From positions 62,001 through 126,000 of the forward strand of contig CAYRVX010000003.1 of the NCBI GenBank assembly GCA_964427875.1: a stretch of DNA of 64,000 nt. Reading direction: 5' to 3'. A program made the position numbers and the translations under genes. Shown here one piece after another: positions 50,873-59,087 of this stretch. The notes under the pieces are model-generated. The model did not search any database. It had not been told where the DNA came from and saw only the letters and a list, made by a program, of their open reading frames with translations. Origin of the DNA: CAYRVX01 sp964427875. Its GTDB lineage: Bacteria; Planctomycetota; Phycisphaerae; SM23-33. How positions within the stretch are numbered: position 1 is the first letter of the stretch; the number at the start of each line of letters is the position of its first letter.

Positions 50873-53320
50873 ATGGCACGGGAGAATTCCAGGAAAACGC
50901 CCGTCGTCGGCGAAGAAGACACCGAGATCGTCATACGCCCCGGGGCGCCCGAGGATAAGCTCAAACCCGCGCGGGAGATCAAGATCCCCGCCGAGGCGGC
51001 CGTTCTCTGCGTCCGGAACATGGTGCTCTTTCCCGGCACCATCGTCCCGATAGCCATCGGACGGGAGAAATCGAAACTCCTGCTCGAGGACGTCCTGCCG
51101 GACCAGAAAGTCATCGTGATCGTCTGTCAGAAGGACCCGGGCAACGACGATCCGGGGCCGGACGACCTGTATGACATCGGGACGGCTGCGGTCGTGCTCA
51201 AGTTGCTGCGGCTGGAGCACGGCAGTCAGAGCGTCATCGCCAGCGGGGTGAAGCGCGTGAGGATCGAGCGGTGGATTCAGTCCGAGCCGTACTTCCGCGC
51301 GCAGACCCGCGAACTGTCGGACATTCTCACCCACAGCACGGAAACGGACGCGCTGATGATCAACGCCCGGAACGCGGCCGGGCGCATCATCCAACTGTCC
51401 CCCAACGTGCCCCAAGAGGCCATGGTCGTCCTTAACAACATTGACGAGCCCGGCGGGCTGGCCGACTTCCTCGCTTCCAACGTTCAGATGGAGCTGGCCA
51501 CCAAGCAGCAGTTCCTGGCGGAGCTGGACGTCAACGAGCGTCTCCGGCGTGTGGGCGTCGAACTTCAGCGCCAGCTCGAGGTGCTTGAGCTGTCCGACAA
51601 GATCCAAAGCCAGGTCAAGGCCAATATCGACAAGTCTCAGCGGGAGTACTTCCTCCAGGAGCAGCTCAAGGCCATTCAGAAGGAGCTCGGCCAGGCGGAT
51701 GAGAAGACAGTCGAGATTGAAGATCTCCGCGAGAAACTGGCCGCGGCGGGCATGCCCGAGACCGTCTCCACCGAGGTCTTCCGGCAGTTGGACAGACTCA
51801 GCAAGCTCCCCGTCGTCTCGCCGGAGTACCACGTCCTCCGCACGTACCTGGATTGGATGACGGAGCTGCCCTGGAGCAAGACCACCCGGGACCGACTGGA
51901 CGTGAACGTCGCGGCCGAGGTGCTGGACGAAGACCACTACGATCTGGATAAGGTCAAACAACGGATCCTGGAATACCTGGCCGTCCGGAAGCTCGCACCG
52001 GATTCGCGCAGCCCGATCCTGTGCTTCGTCGGCCCGCCCGGCGTCGGCAAGACGTCGCTGGGTCAGTCTATCGCCCGCGCGCTGGAGCGAAGGTTCATCC
52101 GAATGAGCCTTGGGGGCATGCGAGACGAAGCGGAGCTCCGCGGCCATAGACGAACCTATATCGGCGCGCTGCCGGGACGGATCATCCAGGAGGTCCGAAA
52201 GGCGGGCACGAAGAACCCCGTCTTCATGCTGGACGAACTTGACAAGGTCGGCAGCGACTTCCGGGGGGACCCGACCTCCGCGCTGCTGGAGGTGCTCGAC
52301 CCGGCCCAGAACAACACCTTCCAGGACCACTACCTCAATGTCCCATTTGACCTCTCCAGCGTGATGTTCATCGGCACGGCCAACTACATGGGAACGGTGC
52401 CCCCGGCGCTGCGGGACAGGATGGAGGTCATTGAGCTGCCCGGGTATACGCGGGAGGAGAAACTCCACATCGCCACGAAATACCTTCTCCCGCGGCAGTT
52501 GAAGGCCAACGGGTTGAAGGGCCCCCAGGCCCGTTGGACCCCCGAGGCCGTGACGGCGATCATCGATCGCTACACGCGCGAGGCGGGCGTCCGGGAACTG
52601 GAACGTCAGATCGGAACCGTCTGCCGGCGGATTGCGGCCCTCATCGCGGCGGGCAAGGCCAGGTCGCGGAAGGTCACGCGCAGGCTCGTGACGAATACGC
52701 TCGGCCCGGCGAAGTACGAAAGGGAGGTGGCGCTGCGAACTTCCGTGCCGGGAGTGGCGACGGGTCTGGCGTATACGCCCACCGGTGGCGAGATCATCTT
52801 CATCGAAGCCGCCGCGTATCCGGGAAAGGGAACGCTCACTCTGACCGGCCAGATCGGGGACGTGATGCGGGAGTCGGCCGTCGCGGCCTTGAGTCTCGTC
52901 AAGAGCTCCGCCAGGAGGCTCGGCGTTGACCCGGACCAGTTCGGCAAGACAGACATCCACGTCCACGTGCCGGCCGGGGCCGTGCCGAAGGACGGCCCGT
53001 CGGCCGGCGTCGCCATGGTCACGGCCCTCACCAGCCTGCTGACGGACCAGCCCGTTCGCGGCGATGTGGCCATGACCGGGGAGATCACGCTTCGCGGACT
53101 CGTCCTGCCCGTCGGCGGGATCAAGGAAAAGGTGCTGGCCGCGAAGCGGGCAGGGATCCAGACCGTCGTCTTGCCCGAGCGGAACCGCAAGGACCTCGCG
53201 GACGTGCCTGGTGAGGCCAAGAAGGAGCTCGCCTTCGAGTTCGTTAAGACGATCCGTGACGTGCTGGACGTTGCCTTGGACGGCGCTTCGCCGAAGAAGA
53301 AAAGGACCGGGGGAAAGTAA
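50873..53320 (+). CDS. lon: ATP-dependent protease Lon
   Basis: 815 residues from ATG 50873. Domains in order: N-terminal LonA substrate domain (about 40-240), helical region, AAA+ module with Walker A GPPGVGKT (387-394) and Walker B FMLDELDKVG, and the C-terminal serine-lysine protease domain with S710 (KDGPSAGVAM) and K753 (GGIKEKVLAA). Length is normal for LonA. It degrades misfolded and regulatory proteins in the cytosol. It is co-transcribed with hsp20, 7 nt upstream. Confidence 0.96.
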   Translation: MARENSRKTPVVGEEDTEIVIRPGAPEDKLKPAREIKIPAEAAVLCVRNMVLFPGTIVPIAIGREKSKLLLEDVLPDQKVIVIVCQKDPGNDDPGPDDLYDIGTAAVVLKLLRLEHGSQSVIASGVKRVRIERWIQSEPYFRAQTRELSDILTHSTETDALMINARNAAGRIIQLSPNVPQEAMVVLNNIDEPGGLADFLASNVQMELATKQQFLAELDVNERLRRVGVELQRQLEVLELSDKIQSQVKANIDKSQREYFLQEQLKAIQKELGQADEKTVEIEDLREKLAAAGMPETVSTEVFRQLDRLSKLPVVSPEYHVLRTYLDWMTELPWSKTTRDRLDVNVAAEVLDEDHYDLDKVKQRILEYLAVRKLAPDSRSPILCFVGPPGVGKTSLGQSIARALERRFIRMSLGGMRDEAELRGHRRTYIGALPGRIIQEVRKAGTKNPVFMLDELDKVGSDFRGDPTSALLEVLDPAQNNTFQDHYLNVPFDLSSVMFIGTANYMGTVPPALRDRMEVIELPGYTREEKLHIATKYLLPRQLKANGLKGPQARWTPEAVTAIIDRYTREAGVRELERQIGTVCRRIAALIAAGKARSRKVTRRLVTNTLGPAKYEREVALRTSVPGVATGLAYTPTGGEIIFIEAAAYPGKGTLTLTGQIGDVMRESAVAALSLVKSSARRLGVDPDQFGKTDIHVHVPAGAVPKDGPSAGVAMVTALTSLLTDQPVRGDVAMTGEITLRGLVLPVGGIKEKVLAAKRAGIQTVVLPERNRKDLADVPGEAKKELAFEFVKTIRDVLDVALDGASPKKKRTGGK

Positions 53321-53377
53321 GGGCCAGACCGTCGCCGACCTGCTCGGCAGCGCGGCGGCAGACGAGTTCGACGGGCG

Positions 53378-53421
53378 CAAAAAAGAAACCGAGTCGATCC
53401 GGCTGGACGTGATCGACTCGG
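53378..53421 (-). terminator. Intrinsic terminator oriented for minus-strand transcripts
   Basis: A perfect 11-bp stem, CCGAGTCGATC (53389-53399) / GATCGACTCGG (53411-53421), loop of 11 nt. On the minus strand the stem is followed by TTTCTTTTTT (plus strand A-run at 53379-53388). On the plus strand there is no T-run, so it would stop transcription arriving from the right, not from lon. Confidence 0.75.
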
Positions 53422-54296
53422 CCCTCCTTCCCTTCGGGCAAGCCTTTGCAGCCTGATCGGCCGATCCGACTGCCGAAGCCCTCGCCTTTGCACCTTCGCC
53501 CTCCGGCAAAGGGCCTCCACCTGTTTATAATACAAACGGTATGCCGTTGTGACGGCGAGCCAGCCATCTTGCCCCAACGGGGTATGCAAGTCATTGTGAA
53601 CTTTTGGCATAAACCCGTCGATCTTCGCGCGCACGTTGTCCTGGCCTGCCCCATTGCGTTGCGATCCGTCAACACCCCGCGCGGCTCTATCTGGCGCAAG
53701 AGGGCTAACAGAACGAGGTTGCGTCATACGCCACGCGCGTTTACGTCGGACAACATGAGAATAGGATATTTCAAGGTATTGGAGTATTTCCCCTCCGGCT
53801 CCGCACCCGCTCCTTTCTCCCTTCACGGTTGCTGCGGTGGGCGACGGGCGGGCGGATGGGGCGCCGGCGGATTAAGCAGCAGATCGACTTTTTTTTCTCC
53901 AAGTAGAGGCCTAGAATTATAAGGAGCCGATCATAGCGGCTTGGACGTTTTGTGTGACAAAATATATGGGCGGCCCGGCATGATTCCTCGGCGCGTCCCC
54001 CCCCGCGCGCCACGTGCCGGCCGCCCACTTTATTGGGTGCCCTCTCCCAGAGCGCCCGGACCGATCACCTCTGCTTGCGATCATCAGGTTCTGGCGCGCC
54101 ATGCCCTGTACGCGCGCTGTGTGAGTTGGGTACCCCGGTGGGGGAACTGCTCCTGTGTGCCGCACGCCTCTTCGTGTCATGGGCCTTTGCAGGCTCGGCG
54201 ACGGCAAAGCCCGTTTGGCCAAGCGGTCTGCAAGAGCATCTGACCCGTTGGCATTCTCCGGGATGAGGTCACTTCCTGCCGGCGTGGCGGGGTGCC
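53422..54296. other. 875-bp region without a supported gene
   Basis: No frame looks protein-like and I recognise no structured RNA. GC is uneven; an AT-rich patch at 53888-53970 (with an 8-9 nt T-run near 53889-53897 and ATTATAAGG) could hold promoter elements for either strand. A minus-strand transcript from the thiE/glyA side, or one initiating here, would end at the terminator at 53378-53421. Confidence 0.5.
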
Positions 54297-55325
54297 TCAG
54301 TCGACCTGCCGTCGGATGGCCTCTGCGGCGGCCTTGGGGTCTCGGCTTCCACAGACGGCCGAGCAGACGGCCACCAGGGACGCCCCGGCTGCCAAGGCGG
54401 AAGCGGCCGTGTCGGCCCTCATGCCGCCTATGGCGACGATGGGCAGGGTGACGGCCTCGGCGACTTCCTTGAGGACATCGAGTCCCACAGGCTCTCCGGC
54501 GTCCTTGGTCTCCGTTGGGAAGATCGGTCCGACCGAGATGTAGTCGGCGCCTTCGTTGACGGCTGCCTTTGCCTGAGCAAGGGAATGCGTGCTTCGCCCG
54601 ACGACGGCCCCGGGCCTCAGCAGTCGGCGGGCCTCGGCGATAGGCAGGTCGTGCTGGCCGAGGTGGACGCCGTCGGCGCCGACGACCGCGGCGACGTCGG
54701 CGCGGTCGTTCACGATGAAGATCCGCCCGGTCTCGTCCGTGAGTCCTCGCAATTCGGCGGCCAGGGCCAGGAGTTCGTCGTCGGGGACGTTCTTGTCGCG
54801 GAGCTGCAGGATGTCCGCCCCGCCCGCGATGGCACCGCGCGCGACTTCTCGAAGGCTGCCCGTGCACAGAGACCTGCTGACGAGGACGTACAGTTTCGCC
54901 TCGGCCAGTCGGCGCCCGATCATCAGTCGCCCTACGATGCGTTTCTCCAGGGTGTAGCCGTTGTATCGCATCCTCTCGATCTGGAGGACCTTCTCGCGAC
55001 AGATGAACTTGCCATACTCCTCGATCGTTCGCAGCGCCTCGGTCAGGCGCTTGCAGGCGGCGGTCACCACGTCGGCCAGATCGCCTCGCCTGGTCTCGCT
55101 TGGGCTGGAGATCTCCGTGCCGATGTCCCCGGGCGTGTCGCGGCTGACGAGAAACTCCTCGGCGGGCATGGCCTGGAGGATCTCCGCCAGATCACTGCGT
55201 AGGTTCTTTGCCATGGCAGTGATGGCCGGGTCGTTCAAGGCGAATCGGCCGCAATCCTCTGCAACGCGGAGGGCCTCCCGGGCCCGGTTGAAGTTTGCGT
55301 CCAGTATTCGGTAAACCTCTCGCAT
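54297..55325 (-). CDS. thiE: ThiD2-ThiE fusion (thiamine-phosphate synthase)
   Basis: 342 residues from ATG 55325 (the frame is open to 55394). The N-terminal 125 residues are a ThiD2 domain: ILDANFNRAREALRVAEDCG and TEALRTIEEYGKF. The C-terminal barrel is ThiE: GGADILQLRDKNVPDDELL, FIVNDRADVAAVVGADGVHL, GRSTHSLAQA, DYISVGPIFPTETK and VAIGGM. ThiE joins HMP-PP and HET-P into thiamine phosphate; ThiD2 is reported as an HMP-phosphate kinase, so one protein could run the last two steps. It starts 29 nt after glyA; no TPP riboswitch is seen in that gap. Confidence 0.9.
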   Translation of the reverse strand: MREVYRILDANFNRAREALRVAEDCGRFALNDPAITAMAKNLRSDLAEILQAMPAEEFLVSRDTPGDIGTEISSPSETRRGDLADVVTAACKRLTEALRTIEEYGKFICREKVLQIERMRYNGYTLEKRIVGRLMIGRRLAEAKLYVLVSRSLCTGSLREVARGAIAGGADILQLRDKNVPDDELLALAAELRGLTDETGRIFIVNDRADVAAVVGADGVHLGQHDLPIAEARRLLRPGAVVGRSTHSLAQAKAAVNEGADYISVGPIFPTETKDAGEPVGLDVLKEVAEAVTLPIVAIGGMRADTAASALAAGASLVAVCSAVCGSRDPKAAAEAIRRQVD

Positions 55326-55354
55326 GATGTCGCCCTCTGCCTCTGCGTATCGTC

Positions 55355-56608
55355 TCAACCGGCGGGGTCGTTCGGGATGGGAAACTGCTTGCACAGCTCG
55401 CCCACCTTCGCGCGGATGTCCTCCAAGGGGGCTTCGCTGCCTCCCGACGTGAGGACCTTGTCAATCCAGCCGGCGATCGTCTTCATCTCGGCGGTGCCCA
55501 TACCCCTCGTTGTCAGCGCGGGCGTGCCCAGCCTGATCCCGGAGGTCTCCGCCGGCTTCCTCGGGTCGAAGGGTATGACGTTCTTGTTGGTGATGATCCC
55601 GGTCCGCGCCAGCAGGTCTGAGGCCACCTGCCCCGCCAGATCCCCATCACGGCTGCGAAGGTCAACCAGAAGGAGGTGGTTGTCCGTGCCGCCGGATACC
55701 AGCCGCCAGCCTGCCGCCATCAGTCCTTCGGCAAGGGCCTTGGCATTTGCGACGATGGCGGCGGCGTATTCTCTGAATTCCGGCTTCATTGCTTCATGGA
55801 AGGCGACGGCCTTGGCAGCGATGACGTGCTCGAGCGGGCCGCCCTGCAAACCCGGAAACACCGCCGCGTCGATCCTCTCGGCCCACTGCCTCCGGCAGAG
55901 GATGATGCCCCCCCTCGGCCCACGCAGCGTCTTATGGTTTGTCGTGGTGACGAACGTGCTGTGAGCTATGGGGTCCGGATGGACCCCTGCGACGACAAGC
56001 CCTGCGATGTGGGCGATGTCCGCCAGCAGCGGGCAGCCCACCTCGCCGGCGATCTTGCCGAACGCCTCGAAATCGATGATCCGGGGATAAGCCGAAGCCC
56101 CGGCGACAAGGATGTCCGGCCGCAGCTCCAACGCCCTGCGGCGGACGTCGTCCATGTTGATCCTCTCGGTATCGGGGTCAACACCGTAGCCGAATGTCTT
56201 GTAGAACTTGCCGGAAACGTTGATCTTCATTCCGTGGGAGAGGTGTCCGCCGTGGGCGAGTTCCATGCCCAGGATCTTTGCGCCCGGCTGAAGGGCGGCC
56301 AGGTAGACGGCCAGGTTCGCGCTGGTCCCGCAGTGGGGCTGGACGTTGGCGTGCTCTGCGCCGAAGAGCTCCTTCGCTCGCTTGATGGCGAGCCGCTCGA
56401 CGTTGTCTATGTTCTGGTTGCCGCAGTAGTATCGCTCCCCGGGATACCCCTCGGCATACTTGTCGGTCAGTACGGAACCCAGGGCGACCAGGACCGGCGG
56501 CGAGACGTGATTCTCCGAGGCTATCATCTCCAGAGTTTCGGCCTGGCGGCGCTGCTCGGCCTGGATGATACGGGCCACCTCCGGGTCCGCCTTTTCCAGT
56601 CGGTTCAT
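55355..56608 (-). CDS. glyA: Serine hydroxymethyltransferase
   Basis: 417 residues from ATG 56608, with AGGAG 6 nt upstream; the frame is open further but not protein-like. The enzyme interconverts serine and glycine with tetrahydrofolate. PLP lysine is K226 in TTTNHKTLRGPRGG. Other blocks: MIASENHVSPPVL, EGYPGERYYCGNQNID, ANVQPHCGTSANLAVY, LLADIAHIAGLVVAG. It is normal in length and precedes the thiD2-thiE gene. Confidence 0.96.
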   Translation of the reverse strand: MNRLEKADPEVARIIQAEQRRQAETLEMIASENHVSPPVLVALGSVLTDKYAEGYPGERYYCGNQNIDNVERLAIKRAKELFGAEHANVQPHCGTSANLAVYLAALQPGAKILGMELAHGGHLSHGMKINVSGKFYKTFGYGVDPDTERINMDDVRRRALELRPDILVAGASAYPRIIDFEAFGKIAGEVGCPLLADIAHIAGLVVAGVHPDPIAHSTFVTTTNHKTLRGPRGGIILCRRQWAERIDAAVFPGLQGGPLEHVIAAKAVAFHEAMKPEFREYAAAIVANAKALAEGLMAAGWRLVSGGTDNHLLLVDLRSRDGDLAGQVASDLLARTGIITNKNVIPFDPRKPAETSGIRLGTPALTTRGMGTAEMKTIAGWIDKVLTSGGSEAPLEDIRAKVGELCKQFPIPNDPAG

Positions 56609-56697
56609 CGACGTCTCCTGTTCCTGCTTGGACCGGACAGACGGCATACTGTAGCGATTGGCTGGGCCGGAGGCAAGCCCGACAAGCGGGAGGCAGC

Positions 56698-58359
56698 CTA
56701 CAGGCGGTTTCTCTTCACACCTTCGGCGCCCGTGATGTATACCACGAAGAACCGTCCCTCCGCGGGTTTGGGAACGATCTTGCGTTTCACGCGGCTGTAC
56801 CCCCCGAAGGAGCTCCTGGTCCTGCCGGCCTGCTTGACGAGATTGGCGACTTCTGCAACGGGGATGAAGCGGTCCGGGCCGCCGCCGTCGACCATCGCGT
56901 TCGTCTTGCCGTCCAGGAAGCCAACCAACTGCCCGTCTTTCGTGACGGCGGGCCCGACGGTTTCGCCGGGCGCCAACTTCGGGGAAAGGCTCAGCGTCCC
57001 GTCGGGGCCAACATCCTCGACGAAGGCGGAAATCTGCCGGACCTCGCTTCCCATTTCCTCGTACACGCCAAGCCCGTAGACCGTGAGCATCTGTTTCTTG
57101 GAGACCTGTGCCGCTGCGTCCGCCTTCAGCGGCGTGAACTCGAAGTCCTCCACGATCACCAGCACCAGCGGTGCCGGTTCCTTCTTCACCCCCCACGTGC
57201 TGGTCCGTTGGACCTTCGCCGGCACCACGACACCGGGCTTGATCGCCACGAACGTCTCCAGGGCGTCCGCCAGCGCGCCCTTGTCAACCAGCAGCGCGTT
57301 CTTGCCGACGGGGACCCCGACGGCCTGCCGGAAGACCAGTCGGTCGTACGGCGGCGTGGGAAGCGTGAACTCCCGGGCCTTCCACGCCCGGCCGGGCATC
57401 AGCCAGCTCGTTCCCCCGTAACTGTAGGTCTTGCTGCGGGGCTCTTCGTAGAGCCCCATGATCTCCTTCGCCAGGACGTAGGTGGGGTCGGTCATCAACT
57501 CGCCCGGGGTGTCCGTCATGGCCTGTTTAACCATGTCGTAGGCGTCGCGGGAATTCGGCTGGAGATGGAGCACCTCCAGGCACGCCGCGAGGGCTTCGAT
57601 CTTCCGGTTCTTGCCGGCCAGGGCCAACGCCTTGCCTTGACGAAAGGCCGCCACGCGGGGCGCCGCGGCGATGCACCCGTTGAACGTCTGGAGCGCGCCG
57701 TTGTAATTCAGGCCCTCCAGATGCGAGACGGCCATCAGGAAGTCCCGCATGAGCAGGTCGGGCCAGACCTGGGCGGCCTCGCGAAACAGGACCGCCAGGC
57801 TGCGACGGTACCTCCCCTGCGCGGCTCGCCCCCCGGCCGTGGCGGAACCCGCGCGGCGAATCTTGCTCAGAAGCTCCCTTGTCTTGCCGAGCCTGACGGA
57901 GAACTCCTCCCTGGCCCGTTCCATGTCCCGCGGTGAGACCCACCGATTCATGAACTTCCGCTCGCGGTCGTGCACCCTGATCTGCCACTTCTTGATCTGC
58001 TGGCGAAGCTCATAGGCACTCGTCCCGCTGGGCGAGCCGGCGAGCTGGCGCATGGCCAGGAACACGTGGGGCCCCGGGCGCGTGTAACGGTCCGGGCCGG
58101 TCGGGGGGGTCCGAAGCGTTAACGTTGCCCCGATCGGGCGGTCGACGTGGCTGTCGGCGGGCTTATCCGACTTGATGATCTTATGCACATCCTTGATGTC
58201 GACCGCTATGGTGGCCAGGGCCTTCTTGATCAGCACCCTGTCCCCGTCGCGGGTGACCTCGCCGCGATGGGCCTTGCCGTTGTTCATGTAGACGATGTCG
58301 CCGGCGCAGGGCACGGCCAACGCGGCACAGACGTACAAAACGAGGGCGGTTTTTCGCAT
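56698..58359 (-). CDS. Exported protein with TPR-like region and degenerate trypsin-like end
   Basis: 553 residues with a signal peptide (ALVLYVCAALAVPCAG). The mature start DIVYMNNGKAHRGEVTRDGD recalls small SH3-like beta domains found in planctomycete exported proteins. A helical middle part (about 110-300) contains a TPR-like stretch (YNGALQTFNGCIAAAP). The C-terminal part has GETVGPAVTKDGQLVGFLDG, similar to the catalytic-serine region of trypsin-like folds but without the GDSG motif, so it is probably inactive. The function is unknown. It lies 89 nt upstream of glyA on the same strand. Confidence 0.75.
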   Translation of the reverse strand: MRKTALVLYVCAALAVPCAGDIVYMNNGKAHRGEVTRDGDRVLIKKALATIAVDIKDVHKIIKSDKPADSHVDRPIGATLTLRTPPTGPDRYTRPGPHVFLAMRQLAGSPSGTSAYELRQQIKKWQIRVHDRERKFMNRWVSPRDMERAREEFSVRLGKTRELLSKIRRAGSATAGGRAAQGRYRRSLAVLFREAAQVWPDLLMRDFLMAVSHLEGLNYNGALQTFNGCIAAAPRVAAFRQGKALALAGKNRKIEALAACLEVLHLQPNSRDAYDMVKQAMTDTPGELMTDPTYVLAKEIMGLYEEPRSKTYSYGGTSWLMPGRAWKAREFTLPTPPYDRLVFRQAVGVPVGKNALLVDKGALADALETFVAIKPGVVVPAKVQRTSTWGVKKEPAPLVLVIVEDFEFTPLKADAAAQVSKKQMLTVYGLGVYEEMGSEVRQISAFVEDVGPDGTLSLSPKLAPGETVGPAVTKDGQLVGFLDGKTNAMVDGGGPDRFIPVAEVANLVKQAGRTRSSFGGYSRVKRKIVPKPAEGRFFVVYITGAEGVKRNRL

Positions 58360-58508
58360 CGTGACCGTCTCTCCCTTCCCAATCAGTGTAACGCATGGCC
58401 GGGGAAAGCGGCACGGTGATTTCTCCGGGGGCGGCGGCCGGGAGCGTTCCGCCCACCATGGGCTTCAGTTTGTTTGACCCACGCATCCGCGCGCGGTGTA
58501 ATAATGGC

Positions 58509-59075
58509 ATGCTCGGACGAATGCGACGTACATCCCGGACCGACGTGGGATTGGCCCTGTCCTTTGCCGGGGCGGCGTATCTCGTGTGGGCCGTGGTTGC
58601 GGGCGTCAGCCGCGACGTGGTCCAGGAGCTGCTCAAGTCCTCGGTCGTTCGGGATTTCGCCCTGAGAGACAGCGCGCACGTGCTGAAGACGGTCTTCGTG
58701 GAGGCGGGGATCGTCATCGACCTGGTGGGCATGGCGTGGCTTGCCGCGTCGTTGTTTCTGGTGATGTGGAGCTCGCGGCAGCGGTGCAGCATCTCGTGGT
58801 CTTGGGTATCGGCCATCTGCCAGGCGATCGTGGCCGCCCTGGGGGCGGTGCTGGTGGGCTGGGCGGCCTACCAGCCCCACGTCGTGCCGCCGGATGCGCC
58901 CGTGCCGGGGTCCGCCGCTTGGGCCAAGGTCAGTGCGATCTCCCTTCCCATAGTGGTGGTCATCGCAGTCGTGATGTGGGTAGTTGTGCTCGTCTGGCTG
59001 CTGGTGGAACGCGCCAGGCTGGATCGCCGCGGGCCCACATTGCGGGACGGACTGCGGACCCACGTCTTTCGGTGA
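58509..59075 (+). CDS. Small membrane protein of unknown function
   Basis: 188 residues from ATG 58509; the frame is open to 58395 but the extra 38 residues are not membrane-protein-like. Three to four membrane spans: about 14-34 (VGLALSFAGAAYLVWAVVAG), 66-90, 100-122 and 145-172 (PIVVVIAVVMWVVVLVWLLV). No family recognised. It converges on the vWA protein gene, 12 nt away, and is divergent from the exported protein gene to its left. Confidence 0.7.
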   Translation: MLGRMRRTSRTDVGLALSFAGAAYLVWAVVAGVSRDVVQELLKSSVVRDFALRDSAHVLKTVFVEAGIVIDLVGMAWLAASLFLVMWSSRQRCSISWSWVSAICQAIVAALGAVLVGWAAYQPHVVPPDAPVPGSAAWAKVSAISLPIVVVIAVVMWVVVLVWLLVERARLDRRGPTLRDGLRTHVFR

Positions 59076-59087
59076 GCTGCGGGAAGA

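Noticed and set aside
50765..53509. 914-codon minus-strand frame opposite hsp20/lon
   Set aside because: Antisense to lon, whose catalytic motifs are intact; the reverse frame has no recognisable motif.
55326..55354. TPP riboswitch before thiE
   Set aside because: Only 29 nt separate glyA from the ThiE start; too short for the aptamer, and no THI-box sequence seen upstream of glyA.
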